Source: Taenia hydatigena
Lineage: Eukaryota > Platyhelminthes > Cestoda > Cyclophyllidea > Taeniidae
Assembly (NCBI GenBank): GCA_036345935.2
Contig: JADWOT020001247.1
Location: forward strand, 248,001-312,000
DNA length: 64,000 nt
Direction: 5' to 3'
Part shown: in pieces, positions 33,901 through 46,911 of the stretch
Layout of the letters: the number at the start of each line of letters is the position of its first letter
How positions within the stretch are numbered: the first letter of the stretch is position 1
Made by a program: the position numbers and the translations under genes
The notes under the pieces: generated by a model
What the model saw: the letters and a program-made list of their open reading frames with translations, nothing else
Databases searched by the model: none
Told to the model about the DNA's origin: nothing

Positions 33901-36130
33901 AAACAACCTATTAAAATTTAAATTTACTAGTCGCTATAATTTGCATGAGCTTTAGTTGGTATTTCACACGAGCTATATCAAAATTGTGAATTGAGGAGAG
34001 GTGAGGTGCCGTTTTTCAGCATGCAGTTGAGTTCAATGTAAGTATAGTTTAGTCATTAACTTTAACGATATAGCTATTCAAATTATTTTTTTCGACTTTT
34101 AGAATTGCTAATACATCTATCGCCTGCTTAGCAAGCAAAATAAGTGTTTACTCATTAACTTTGCTTCGTATACGGCAGAAGAGTTGAAAGCATTATTTTA
34201 CTTGCAACCCTCAGTGTCTTTTGACTTTGTCTTTTGCCTAAAAATGAAAGCGATTATGCGGTCAATTCCGTGATATATAATTTGCATCTCTTGATGGTTT
34301 TAAATAAAACTGTGCTTACTAGAGTCTGCTCTTAAATTTAAAAGCATACACGTTTGGATTTTTTGCCAATGTTGCCTATCAATGCTATTCATTAGGAATA
34401 GCAGAAGTGTAAGGGCGCATCTGAAACTCTGAACAAGTAATGTGTATAGCTATTAGTAAACAACCAAAGCAAATTAGCATCAGTAAAACTCAACGTTATT
34501 TGAACTGAATTAAGCGCCGAATTGGCTGCATAACACTCCATGGTGTCTAAATGAGGTGGTTGTTTTACAAGTGGCAAACTCAGTCACACTTTAAAATAGA
34601 ATTCAGCTCGGGTGCAGACGTCAGCCCGAGTCAGATTCGACTGAGTAAATTTTATTTGCCACTTTGGCAGGATGCTCATCAGGAGACCTAGCCAAGTTTA
34701 GTAGGCGTCATATACAAAAGTAAAAATATGACGAATCTGCGGTGCAAGATGGTCGGTGACATTTATTTCGGTCCTGCTCTTATCAATATCGCAAAACAGG
34801 CTGATTTGGTGCACTTTTTTCGTGCTTGCTGACATCTAGTCTACTCAAAGAGTGCTTAATCAAAGTTCACTAAATCTGATCCGATTTGACAATTTATCCG
34901 ACAACTGAAGCTAAATGTTCAAATCCTCTCTTACTTCTCCTCAAATGAGCCAATCAAGAGACTGTTTAATGCAACTGATCGGTATCCTAGTTACATTATT
35001 TAAAACAATCTAATCAACTACTCTACTTATTATTATCTGGATCAGGACGGGCAAGGTCTGAGGAGAAGGCACAGGGATCAGGGGCATTGGGAATGACGTA
35101 GACACGTTTAAGTACCATGCAACCATGAAGGATGGTGTGCCTTTTTGCCATAAAAGAGACATATGTGAAGTTGTCCACCTGGTTTAGAAGCATAAAAACG
35201 CACCATCAAAGATAGAGCCCAATAGAGGAAAAAAAAATACTCGTGTCGTCTAGCCGTCCACTGAAAAATGCCACTGTGCTTAAGAAGAATCAGGATATGA
35301 ATACTCTTTGTCACCTTGTTCACTTTAATTCGAATTGAATAGTTGAACTTTATAAGGAGGTGGAATTTAACTTGGGAGCATCGGCTTTGATTATAGTTTA
35401 CCTGGTACCAATAAAACGGCGACAGCGATTTAAAAGGTATTAGGCGCTTCTCATATCTATGCTTGGGATGGGATCGAGATGAATCCTGCAGGGTTCATGA
35501 TGACTTTTGCACGTTCCTCATCTTTTGCGACCACATCTCGTCCACTTCTTTTGCTAGACCCTTTTTTTGGCCCTTGATTTCTTTCTCTATGGTATTAATC
35601 TACGCTTGGTGAAAGTCGGTAATGAGAACATGACTCAAATCCGGGATACAAATGAAATTCGACATTTAATCAATGACAGAATACAGTAGAAGTTTTTTCA
35701 TAGCACGCATGCCAAACAAATTAGGCTAGACAACTAATAATGAGAAATTGGATATTTGCAGGCATTTCGATGAGAGGTAAAATGAGCTCTCTGCATTTAC
35801 TTATTGTCATCCACATAACTATGTCTTGCTACGATAAACTTGAGTAAAGTTAGTGCATGCTGACCGAAAAAACTTCAGCCCTATGCTTATGCCACCACCC
35901 TTTGCAGACCCGTCTTTTAGCATCAAGACAACATAGGGGGGATGTTTAGAAAATTGTAACTTTAAATGACCCAGAGGCCAAGTTGCAGGACAAAATTGTA
36001 ATTTGAGGGACCTAAGGGCTTGCGCAATCATCTGTGGAGTGTAAGTTTATTGCAGTCTTTGAGTATTTTCAAGTATCTACGAGCTAGATTTCGTCATTAT
36101 CTATTGGGTCATTGCCATTTTGAAAAAAGG
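30992..36130. other. No gene recognised
   Basis: This is AT-richer DNA with scattered short frames and no motif. A short hairpin occurs at about 34607-34630 (GCTCGGGTGCAGACGTCAGCCCGAG). No RNA gene was recognised. Confidence 0.45.
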
Positions 36131-36540
36131 ATTTCATTTTATGGGGTCTTTACATAGCCTTAGTGCGCATTCAGAAAATCGGTGCAAAACAGCCGTTAAG
36201 TGAGACGAAAGGTGGCATTCGCCATGGTCAATTCTCTTCTTGTTACTACACGATTTTAATTTTATTTTTGACATGCACAGCAATCGCAGTGTGATCTGCT
36301 TTGAATTCGTATTTGATACAAAAATAGTTGTTTTAATGAACTCCATAGTGTTCAGCCTAGTCAGCATCCACGAATTCGACCATTGTTTCGGTGTCATTGA
36401 CACTGAGGCCACGCTGATCGCTTCTCTTTTAACGACATGTTATGAACAGAGATTCTTTCGTGCTGATATATCGTATGGCAATCCCACAGCGATTTTGTCT
36501 ATACGGCTCAGAATCTTACGAGATTGCGTAACAATCTTGT

Positions 36541-36921
36541 TTGTCAAAATTTGGATCCACATCCCCATTTTTAGCATTTTCAGCATTTTCTGAGCACCGT
36601 GGTGACAATGGGTCTGTTTTGACTGCCGTTGCGATTTCCTTACCACGTCTAGCATGCCTTCTTAGCGTTCTCAAAGGTGAAGTATTTGGCTCTGGAGGAG
36701 GACGCACTGCGACCCTTTGTACGCGTCAATTTTCACCAATGCTCCACCATGATTCTGATTCAGATTTTCAGCGCAATATTTCTGAAGTTAAAGGGGATAA
36801 TAACAGTGCGTGTCTGTGTTGCGAAATTGTATTAAGAGCATTAGCCTCTCCATTATTTATGCAATGCTTTCTCCACTGCGCATACGATCACACAGAACCG
36901 AGCTCTTATTTGCAAAAGTAA
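36541..36921 (+). CDS. Possible exon, strand ambiguous
   Basis: The 126-codon frame is among the longest in the window. Its second half looks coding (HHDSDSDFQRNISEVKGDNN, then CLCCEIVLRALASPLFMQCF and LHCAYDH). A CxxC followed later by H-x4-H is present, but the spacing (17 residues) is too long for an ordinary C2H2 finger. On the opposite strand, 36707-36516 is equally protein-like (KTDPLSPRCSENAENAKNGD). No splice site settles the question. Confidence 0.25.
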   Translation: MSKFGSTSPFLAFSAFSEHRGDNGSVLTAVAISLPRLACLLSVLKGEVFGSGGGRTATLCTRQFSPMLHHDSDSDFQRNISEVKGDNNSACLCCEIVLRALASPLFMQCFLHCAYDHTEPSSYLQK

Positions 36922-37146
36922 CAAACTTGATTCCACATTATTTGTCGAAGCATCACATTTTTATGCGGTGGGTTGCAATGTACCGCTACGCAAAATAACA
37001 ATCTACATTTCAATTAATGCTGCTCTGTACGCAGACTTTGTTTTGAGGAATAGGCAGAACTTTTGACACGCCTGACGATGCAGTGTATGCTGATAAGAGA
37101 GTCGTGGTTTATCTGGGCCTGATGGCCTCCGTCCTAGACTTACACC

Positions 37147-38152
37147 ATGATATTTAGAATCCCATTTCAAAATACGCCATGTAAATGCGATAGTTGTTTT
37201 CGCGGTCCGGTCCATTTTAAGGGAACTATTGATGAGAATAAAGTTGTTGAATTTGACGCGTCCATAATGCGTTGTTGTATGATTTGGTCTAAGGACAAGG
37301 AGGACAATTGTACAAATATCTTACTTGTACATCAGCTTCTACCCACCTCATATCTCTGGTAGCCGGCATGACAATGCTAAACTGAATCAGTAGAAATGTT
37401 ACGCAATCAAAGTCACAAACTAGGCAGCCAAAACACGCTGAACCCCGCCAGTTACTGCTGCACCGAAATTTTTTCCTTTCGAGACACTGTGTACATTTGC
37501 CGCATTTTACGCTTAGTGTATGCAAAAGTCACTCATTGTAACAAAATGGGGTCAAGAACGTGTCATTATACTGGCGTTAATCAAAGCACGACTAAAAAAT
37601 ATGCAACGCAGGCTTGGCTGCAATTGCCTTGCAATGGTCTTCTCTCTTAGCACTAGACTAGGAGCCTCGGGCCGTCATTTTTCCAGGTTTGTACACATCG
37701 GTCGGCCCCCTGCTGGGCAGCATTGCCATTGGGCCGTACCTATCACCCTCAGATCATCTCCGTGTTAGTAGTGTCTGATCTGCCAATCCACAATGCTTTT
37801 TCAGTAAATAAGAAAGACTCAGAGTGGTATGTATGCGCCATCTTAAATGTTGCACGTTGCATAACAGAGCACTTCTTAAAGTACTATGAGTGACCTCAGC
37901 ATTCATTTTTTGCGATTTGGTTCAGTTAATCCACTGACTGACGAGGACCAATGTTTATTCAATGTCTCTTATGATTTTTTTCGGGTTTATTCGCCTAGCC
38001 AAATGTTTAAATGCTTGCCTAGTGATTTATCTTATTCCATTGTTTATTCTCATACATGTTCGCGTTTTCGATGTCCACTCATCACTGCTGCAACGATTTG
38101 TGTCCACAACCATCCTGCAAGCTTTTGGTATGGGAAATGTCTTCCATGGTAA
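37147..38152 (+). other. Region with two possible exons, unidentified
   Basis: The frame 37147-37362 contains a Cys-rich start (NTPCKCDSCFRGPVHFKG). Further on, 37962-38148 encodes a strongly hydrophobic stretch (CLNACLVIYLIPLFILIHVR) and ends at a good donor, CCATG|GTAAGG. The second could be an exon of a membrane protein. A different frame over the same bases (37886-38152) is also open. No family is recognised for either. Confidence 0.22.
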
Positions 38153-38259
38153 GGCATGATACATTTCCCTATTTGCTGCAAAAATATTCCGGCCATTTTT
38201 GTAAATTGAGGATCATGCTAACCACTTTGCCTCACTTGAAGCATATTTTGAAGTGAGCG

Positions 38260-41200
38260 AGCACTTGAATGTGTGACGAAAACGGTACGTTGTGATGGAA
38301 CTATGTGCATGGCAGGAAGCAGGACCTCAATCACACCTACATATGTTAACTGAAATATTTTTTTTTATCAAGTCTTGTGTTGATTGCTGATTTATTTCGC
38401 CTGATTTGTATTGCACATGAAAAGCATGCAGTTAAGAGGATACAAATGTTGCCGCCGCAAGGAGAGCAAGCTCAGCGCTTAATTCTCATCGCATTTTTTT
38501 CGTTAATTTGCGTGTTGGAGCCCGAATACCTACGTGTACAACAATAGCGATAGCTGTTGTCTGTTGCAGTAGATGCATGTGTAATGCAGCACATCCTGTA
38601 ATTGCTTTTGCGCGTCTGAATGCTGGTGGCACGGGATCCTCAAGCATGCCTTTGCAGATAGTTACCGCAGTCATACAAATGTGGTTATGCTCGCTAATTA
38701 CCTATCCTCTGTGTAGTAACTAAGCAAAGTACCCTATACCACGTTTAGATAATAACGCAAGAAAAATTAGCGCATGATGAAGACATCAGTTGCACCATCT
38801 AAAGACGGTAGATGATGGGATTGGATTAATGAGTGGGGAGTGTGGCAACGAGAACTCAGGCATCAGACAACTTATACTGAGTACCTATTCAGTGGCTTAG
38901 ACGTTCCACCTCAAAATGCAAATGCGAAGACTTTTCAAAATACATCGTAGCCGGAAACTCCTTAATCTCCTATGTTTAAAGGCAAATGCCAGCATTTAGA
39001 AGGAGTATTGCTCCCCTGTCGATAAGGCAAGGATAAGACGCAAAGGACCCTGGACACACTTACAAATGTTATTTAAAGCCATTCCACGGCATAGCCATCT
39101 ATCACGACCCCCATCTCATCTGGCCATTTCGTGCACCATATCATTATACTCCACGTAGACGCCCGATCGCGGTACTAGCCGTCATACCCATTTAATGGCA
39201 CCGCGTGCCGAATCGGCAACATGACAGTTTAGATCGCCCTGCGAAGTAAAATGCCATTTTACTCAAGCTGTATTCAGCCTTCTCGCTTTCCGCCTTGCTG
39301 GCATGCATGCCCCCTGTGCAAAGCAGTTGGAAGCTTCCTGTTTTCTTCTCCTTAAACACAACCCTTCCTCCTCAAACCCATCTACCCGACAACCTATAAG
39401 GTACGCGATCACCACCTTTTGAAGCTATTTTCAAGGCTAAGTAGTAGCACCCCACTTTTTGACAATCCACAGCGCATTTAGCAGTAGGGTTGGGGTACCA
39501 AATAAAGACGGTACTCTGAAGTGCACTTCACCTCCGTCAATAAACTGCAACTCAACAAAATTAAAACACTTCCACGCCTGCTGAGGTAAAACATGCCGCA
39601 GTCGTCATTTGATCGCAAAAATGGGCTGGGGTTGGGCAATAGAACACCTCCAACACCAGTTCATACATATGAACTGCGGCATCCTTCTTTTCTCCTCCTT
39701 GGAGACGAAAAGAGACATCATACTCGGCTAGAATACATAAAAATGTCTTTAACATACCAGCGACCCATTTCATTAGGGTGCAACGACGAGGCAAATAGAT
39801 GGCCCCATCATTGAAATCCTCCATCCAACAAAGCACCGGCACACTACATAGTCGCCTCCGTCTTGTTCAGCACCGTCTTTCGTGCTCTCCTCGGCAAGAG
39901 TTCTGCATTCTCAGCCCCCTCATCTTCCATGGTGTTAGCGAAATTCCGTATGGGATGGGACAATGCGCTGGCCATCAAGCCTTTCCGTGACCAGGGGAGG
40001 AAATACGAGCCTAAAAGCAAAAGGTTAAACTCCTATAGTCAAACAACTATAGTGACAGAATAGTTAGGATTTAAGATAGCTACCAGTCCGAACTCTGCTG
40101 TCACATCGCAAACTTGCAAGAACAAGTCCAACCACTTGTCTCAGGCAACGGAACTAAACTCAATACCATTAACTGGCGGATGACAATTGAATCGCACAAA
40201 TGAATCCCAAGATGGTGCAATCATATGTGGCATAAGCTGCGTAGGTAAGAAACTGCAGAGACAAGTAAAGCATGAAGTCGTTAGGCACTTTACTTTCGCT
40301 CACCAATTAGGCGCACCCGACAAATAAGTCGTCCCACTCACTGCAGCAAAACACGTGGATGTCATTCAAGTGCCTCTGGAAAGTTACCCATGCGTGGATA
40401 CGGGCTAATAACTCGCGTTTTAAGCCCCAAACATAGGGCAAGCGATTATCGAATATGGAAACGAATTGTACAGACAATGATGCATATCAAAGCATCATAA
40501 TATAACCGTCCTTCCAATTACTCCACACTTATTTGATATCGGCAAAAGCAACAAAATCTCAAAATCTTAGAGTAAAAACGAACAAGCAAAACTGTTAATC
40601 GTAAGGCATAATACATAATTTAACTTATCTGACATGCGCACAAGGTAACTGGTTCACTCTTGTTTTTGCTCTCGCGTGGAACTCACACACCGTACTCAGG
40701 TGTTCATGGGTGTGCAGATGGGAAGGAGAGGCTGGTGAGTGGGTAAGATGGATTAGGGAACTTGCCTCTCAGGCGTGGTCCCTCATTTGGTCCATTATTA
40801 TTAGTAAGTTAGGCATGCAAGCAAAATTGTCTCGCATAATCGGATTTTACGAAATTAATTTATTTTCCTAAAAACATCCTAATTTTGATCAAAAGTTTGT
40901 TTCCTAGACGAGTCGTGTTGGGCATGCACAGCTTATGAAAAACTCCGGTTGACTAAGTGCGGTTTGAACTGCCATGGCAGCACACCTTAACAGTGATTGT
41001 AACCGCAAAAACACCTTGATCAAGTGGTAGGCATGCCTCTCAAATTTTATTGACTTTGATGCAGACGAATTGTAGTAGGACGGGCAATCATCAGTTTAAA
41101 CTCTTTTACGACACACAGCATGAGGATTATGAGGAACAAATCCCAATCTTCAATTTTGATTTAAACATTGGGTGAAACCAGCTAATTCAATTTTAGCGGC

Positions 41201-44200
41201 AAAATACTGTGAGATTTCGGTGATAAAGTCTTTAGCCAATCGCCTTAAACACAATTACCATAAATAAATTTACTTAGGACTGTGTATACTCTGCAAGGAC
41301 AAAACAGCCGTGGTTAAGAGTGCCTCCGCCCACGACTGCCTATCTGCACGCATGATTTTATCAACTAATCGGACAAAGCTGACCGGGAAGGGGGTTTTAA
41401 TGTTGCACAATGCAAGCGGATGCTAGCAACTCACGCACCGACCCTGAATATTGGCGCGCTGAATGTTTCCAATGACAGACTCGACTGACCTTATACCACT
41501 GTGTCCTCAAATCCATAAACTACAGGGCCACCACGCCTGTAGAGTCCGAAAAAATGAGTGAAAGTAAGTTTCGTGTCACCATATACAAAATATTCTTGGC
41601 TAAAAGGCATAATCTCATGAAGAGTGGTACTCGTTCTCGGTGAGGTGAGGTGCAACTCAAGGCTTCAGAGGCTGTCCGACTCCACTCACTTGACCGATAA
41701 AACCTTCGACACGTAAAGTGCTGCGGTCTCGATTGACCCTACGTCACGGTGCGAATTCTCTTTGGACATCAGGCAGAGCAAGACAGAATTCCACACCACT
41801 CGCTACACGCACCGCTGCTTCATTTCCACACGTGCCAACGATGAAGAAGTTGATGTGAATGGCAAGAAGCATGCTTCTAGTGCAACGCCATCTCGCGCTT
41901 CTATTGTAAACTCAATGAGATTCTTATAAGTAGTCACTGCACTCGGCAGTTCTAACATTCTTCATTATGATGACATCTGCTCCTAGACCACTTCGTTGAG
42001 TACCTGGGTGGAAACCTCGGTATATATAAAATTGGAAAGAGGAAACTTGATTAATACAATTGGCTAGCAGCAGATGGCTGACTAGACAATGCTTTGAAAT
42101 CCTAATAAGGAATTAGGATTTGTGTTCGCTCTGCTCAAATCTATTAAAAAATGTCAACTGCTGTGGCTATGGAAGTGAGCGCAGGTGAACTCCATATCAC
42201 TGCCATCGCCCAATGGTCTCTCTTCTCGTTTTCACTCTTTTGGGGCCACAACCCTATTCATGGATAAAAAAGTCTATGCAAGAAAGCAATGCACTCATTT
42301 TTGGTCTTTTATTAAATGAGCAAAATAAGGTTGCAGGAGTGTAGTTCAGCAATTTTGACGGTTCCTCTGAATGTATGGCTGAGTTATATGGACTCCGTGT
42401 TGGCACATCATCGCACCACCACCTTCGGCTCATTAAACTACTATTAGGGTGGGAATGCTTCAATCAGGGATGGCTACTAAGGTAAGATCCAACACTAGGC
42501 TGAGGGCGAATAATGAACCACTCTTCTAGCAGATGTATCTCTCCTTTGGTCGCTGTCTTTCTTCATTCCTGTAGTCTATAGCACACTGCCGCGCAACATA
42601 ATTTTGTCATCTTCATCTCATACAAACGCAAATGCTGTTAGAGCATCAGATTCATGAATGCGCCTCTCTGCCTCCTATTACTACTACCGGTCGACATGCT
42701 GTGCCACTTCTCTGACCGACTTTCATGCATCTACCTTCCTTCGCATCGGTCTGACAGATACACGAGCGATTGTCACTGCAACCCGTTAAATACTTCACTC
42801 TTCGCCACTTAAGGCCTGTCATCATATGTTAGAAATTGAACGAATGCGTAAATGCCACCTCGCTTAATCAAATCGCTGGCAAAATAGCTCAACAGCTTGA
42901 ACTGCTTAGGATTGGCTCTTGAGTACTCTAGCGAAATTCGAGAGCTCTACATTCACGAAATGCAAGGCACGAGCAAACTGTGACAATTTCAAACCATCTA
43001 TTTCACCCCGCATATGCTGTGCCAGGCATCTACATTCAGATGTTCCATCGACCAAGCATCCAACACATAAATGGACAACATGGTGAAAGCACAGGTGAGA
43101 CAATATGTTGGTGGTGTCAAAATACTGATCAAATGAGTCAATAAATAAAGCCAACCAAATCATAATTTGCCGTGGCTTGAGCAAAGTATGGTGAGTTGCG
43201 CCTTTTAAAAATCACCCTCATTTTACAGACGCCAACGCTTGAAGCTGGACAAAATGCGCACATACACGTTGGCACGTGGGTACTTAGGCAATAAAGGCAG
43301 TCGATAAAATTGTTGGAATGAGTAGGTCACATTCACTGGCTTGTGCCTGTCGTACACGCGGCAGACTCGAGTGCAAACGACACGGGATTAGTCTCCCATC
43401 CTCGGCATTTACACCACCGGAACTAATAAAATGATCATATAGAGTCATAATTTATATGCACTATGTTGAGCACAGAGCGAAAACCGGAGTACGCTTTTCT
43501 CACATCATAAATTAACGAAAACTACCCTTGCAAAGGGATTTGCGATCACTGGTCGCCTCATGTCTAATAGGTGCAATGAAGCAGACTTTCCAGACGCTCC
43601 TCTTTCAGGCGGCCTACACAACTGGAGAATCCGCATCGCCACCACAAATGTGAGATGACTTCAGCCTACGAGTTTTGATGAGGTCTGCTCAACGAGAGAA
43701 CATAATCACCTAGCCGGACGGAGCATTTCAAACATGCAGCTTCATAATGGTACGCGTTCATCATGGTTAACAAGCTTAGAACAACCGAATTTATTAAATC
43801 CTGACGTTAGGTCGTGCTTCTTTCCACGATTTCTATCTAGCATCTACGAGTGGTTTAGTAGAGCAATTTCACCTATTAGCATTCACCAGCCCTTAATAGC
43901 CTCGTTGGCATGAATGCATTGGCACGGTCATCACACCGTTCCTTCAAATTTTACAAATAATATTGACTGGACTTGGAACGTTTTAAGGATCTTGCTAGCA
44001 ATCTTCAACTTTGTCTTCCTTTTATGAGCAAAACGCTTTCTGCGCATTTAGCGTTTAGTTTCTATATTTCTTAGATTGCATGCTTAAAACAATGGATTAG
44101 GTTAGCTACATGATTTTTTCCTCTGTTTTTGAAGATTTGATTTCGTTTTCTCATGCGCCTGCCCAGTTATCTTTAGCGATCTCTTTATGATGGCACACGC

Positions 44201-44900
44201 TAGTGCTGCGAGGCTAATTATTTTTAAATTAGATGCTAGAAAAGCTTGCTTTGCAAAGCGTATTATGCTCGCTTCACGCGTTCTCATCTCAATTTATGAT
44301 TTTTCCGCCATTCGGTGAAAGGGCATGTGTTCCACATAGATTTTCACAGACAAGATGCAAGTGAACAACAGCTCTCTTCAAGATGCCAATGTCCTCTGAT
44401 AAATCAGATGAAGTCATTACCGTTCCTTCAGCGATAAAAATCTTGCCATTGAAAGCGATTTTTCCTTAACCTGCCAATGCTACAGACTTACTCCTGAAAT
44501 TAAAATACTTCTAACTGCGCCATTTAATAATGGGAAAGCTGTACTTACGATGCTGAAAAGGGAGCTTTGACATAATTTTGTCGTGACTGCAATCAAAAAT
44601 CTGTCCTTGGTCAGAAGTTAAGTAGGGCCCAGCTGAGCTGTGTCCAATACCACCCCTTTGAGAAGGTCAAATGTTTGAACCGCGACGCTGTTATCCGTTG
44701 GACAGCTCAGTCATGTCACAGTTATCCACCAATCACAAACCTCGATTCCATGATGTATCGTAAAAGTCATGGAAAGAAGGAGGAGCAAACAGTTGATGTG
44801 TCTTTGTCAAAAAATACTGACGTGTCTAGGCATTGAGTACGATGTGAAAGAACTACTAGTGAGGGTATCTACAAATACGTAAATTAAATATATTAATGTA
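38260..44900. other. No gene recognised
   Basis: A 93-codon frame on - (39842-39561, starting MPVLCWMEDFNDGAIYLPRR) is the best open sequence but lacks a motif or splice edges. The rest shows short frames only. No repeat with a second copy in the window was noticed here. Confidence 0.4.
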
Positions 44901-44906
44901 GGCGTC

Positions 44907-44979
44907 GGTTCCGTGGCCTAATGGATAGGGCGTCTGACTACGGATCAGAAGATTGTGGGTTCGAGTCCCGCCGGAGCCG
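44907..44979 (+). tRNA. tRNA-Arg(ACG), head of repeat copy 1
   Basis: A 73-base cloverleaf can be drawn. The acceptor pairs GGTTCCG with CGGAGCC, followed by the discriminator G. The D arm is GCC...GGC, and the anticodon arm pairs TCTGA with TCAGA around CTACGGA, giving anticodon ACG at 44940-44942. The T arm carries a full B box, GGTTCGAGTCC. All standard elements are intact, so it could be a working tRNA gene. The body that follows it, shared with two other copies, argues that it is at least also the head of a repeat. Confidence 0.85.
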
Positions 44980-45355
44980 TAAAACTGCTTTATTTCTCCT
45001 CCTTCATGTAGTAGCACCGTGCCTGTCCAACTATGGATTGCATTAGGAGGGATGGATGTGACACCTAAATAGATGCTTGAAGGAAGGGGCAGTAAATTGA
45101 GCTAGAATGGGGAAAGTGGAATGTCATCATGCCTGGTGAGAGGCTAGAATCCATAACGCCCGCGTTATTAGAACGACGCCTCAACCTTCTGATATGCCTC
45201 ATCACCACGAATCCCCTACCCTCATTTCTCTTTTGCTTTCTCACTACCAAATCCTTCCCAACATTTTTCCTCTGCACTCACTCCCTTATATTCACATCTT
45301 TTATGCTACTCGCCCTTCTTCTCCTACTCATCCGCTCCTGTTGCCAACCTCCCTC
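44907..45355 (+). mobile_element. tRNA-Arg-headed SINE-like repeat, copy 1
   Basis: A tRNA-Arg-like head (44907-44979) is followed by a body shared with two other copies at 49.2 and 50.6 kb. The body includes TAGTAGCACCGTGCCTGTCC (45009-45028) and CATCATGCCTGGTGAG (45125-45140), then a pyrimidine-rich tail to about 45355. An internal pol III promoter in the head plus a repeated unrelated body is the structure of a SINE. Open frames in the tail reflect its CT bias and are not genes. Target-site duplications were not resolved. Confidence 0.7.
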
Positions 45356-45480
45356 CTTCGAACAGATGCCATACTTTGCCGTTATGACACATGGAAGGAC
45401 ATGTGTGATAGATGAAGCGTGGCCAGTGGAGTCGCGTATTGCACCAGTGGACAAGGAAGAAGTAGGAAACAAGTTTTAGC

Positions 45481-45508
45481 GGTCTCCGTAGCTTACGGGT
45501 CAGAGCAC
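45481..45508 (+). pseudogene. tRNA A-box fragment
   Basis: The sequence GGTCTCCGTAGCTTACGGGTCAGAGCAC resembles the 5' third of a tRNA (acceptor plus D arm). No anticodon arm or B box follows. It lies just after repeat copy 1 and may be a remnant of another tRNA-headed insertion. Confidence 0.3.
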
Positions 45509-46358
45509 TTGTGAACCAGTTGAGTTTTGCCTACCTCATTGCCTCGGCTTCGTCATGTCTTGTTTCCTTAGCAGCTACCCCCTCTAGCATCGTGCGCTCA
45601 CACCACATGCAAACTGATGGATCGAATGCGTGGGTGGATAGGTGGGTCGATTATATGATGCCATTCCGTTTTGTGCAGAAATTAGGTTCATGGGAAGCTG
45701 ACATGTGAAGCTTTTTAGTTAAAGTAAATGGTAGGCTGCACATTTGGGGTTCTAAAGCATTCCTAGACATAACAATCCAGAGATATTAATGAATAGGCTG
45801 AGTGTTTTTCAGTGGATGCTTGCTAGCAGGAGATCCATCATGCAGAAAGCGTAACGCCATTCACAAATCTTGTACACTGCCAATTTATTTATGTCTTGCA
45901 TTCACATTGGCAGATTCTGATCAGAGCACTCGCATGTGTTAATTTTTCATTGATTTAAGGCAGTGGTCGAAAATTTAGTGTCTGTTCGTTGACATTAGTC
46001 TTAGCTGAATGGTAAAAAGAATTATTCCTGTCTGTGTTTTGCACGGATCTGCTACCGTTTAATTGGTTCGTGGTCTTACAAGCATTTTGTAATTGATGGC
46101 CGCACCTTAATGTTCATCTAAGGGCTGAGCAGTTTCCGAAAGTAGCAACACTGTTGCACTGCTTGCCTGAATGCGCCTTTTAAGTGAGAGATGATCAGTG
46201 ACCACGAATAGATTAGTGGAGGGAGCATCATCTGCAACTGAGGATAAAGCTAGTCTGATTGAGCTCAGCCTCGATCACTGGTTCCCCTGCCCATGTGATC
46301 ATTGCACTCAATACGAGGGCCTAAGGAACAAAGCTAAAAATGAGAAACCAATCGTATT

Positions 46359-46911
46359 ACACTTACAGCTGAGACAGTGAATCATTACCCATTACAGAAT
46401 CCCTCACCCAGCCATGGCTCGACCGAATTACATAGCATATGGCTAAAAATACTCAGTACATCAAATTCTAGCATTTGTGCGAATTTGCCCCTACATTGTG
46501 GGGTCGATATTCTAATTAGGGTGCAAAAACCAAGTCGATTATACACCCTGACGAAGATTGCGTAATGTAAGTAAAGTTTACTTACCCGCAGATGCGCCAC
46601 AGTAGCCACTTCCGAGACGTGCGCATGTATGTGGTGATCGGACCTTGTTGCATGCGCCCGAGGGTGAAAACGATGAAGCGACATAAGATGGGACGAATTG
46701 GAATGAAACTGGAACATTGCATCCCGCAAAATTAAAGTGAACTCTGATGTGCATAAGACAAGAAACCGTCGACCTACTTCATACTTTTCTTTCGATAAAA
46801 TCAAGGGCTTGTTATTGGTGACACTACCTAAGAACAATTGAAGCAACCGCTTACTTGTCATTCACTTCCTTCGGCCTGCATGCTGCCAAGGTAGGTGCTT
46901 TTCCGAGGCAC
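46359..46911. repeat. Left 553-bp arm of a near-perfect inverted repeat
   Basis: Positions 46359-46911 are the reverse complement of 51005-51557 (coordinates sum to 97916). No difference was seen in the parts compared base by base, and the 158-codon frame on each arm translates identically. Beyond 46911 the similarity tails off over about 20 bases (TGTGTCTCAACGCTTC against GGGTCTCAGCGCTTC). At the outer edge, homology ends abruptly at ACACTTACAG, with no obvious target-site duplication in the flanks. Confidence 0.95.
46385..46861 (-). CDS. Exon with FHA-like sequence, inverted copy
   Basis: This is the same exon as at 51091-51330, here on -. The acceptor is at about 46826 (TCAATTGTTCTTAG) and the donor GTAAGT at about 46585. 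Translation is identical to the other copy, so no frame damage distinguishes them. Which copy, if either, belongs to a complete gene cannot be told, because neighbouring exons were not recognised on either side. See the other copy for the domain reasoning. Confidence 0.4.
   Translation of the reverse strand: MTSKRLLQLFLGSVTNNKPLILSKEKYEVGRRFLVLCTSEFTLILRDAMFQFHSNSSHLMSLHRFHPRAHATRSDHHIHAHVSEVATVAHLRVSKLYLHYAIFVRVYNRLGFCTLIRISTPQCRGKFAQMLEFDVLSIFSHMLCNSVEPWLGEGFCNG

Noticed and set aside
45129..45479. 116-codon frame rich in Leu, Ser and Pro
   Set aside because: It lies in the CT-rich body and tail of the tRNA-Arg-headed repeat; base bias explains the open frame.
46377..46565. Open frame on + inside the left inverted arm (and its mirror on - at 51590-51351)
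   Set aside because: It lies antisense to the spliced exon candidate, and its partner in the other arm is the same sequence, so it carries no independent evidence.
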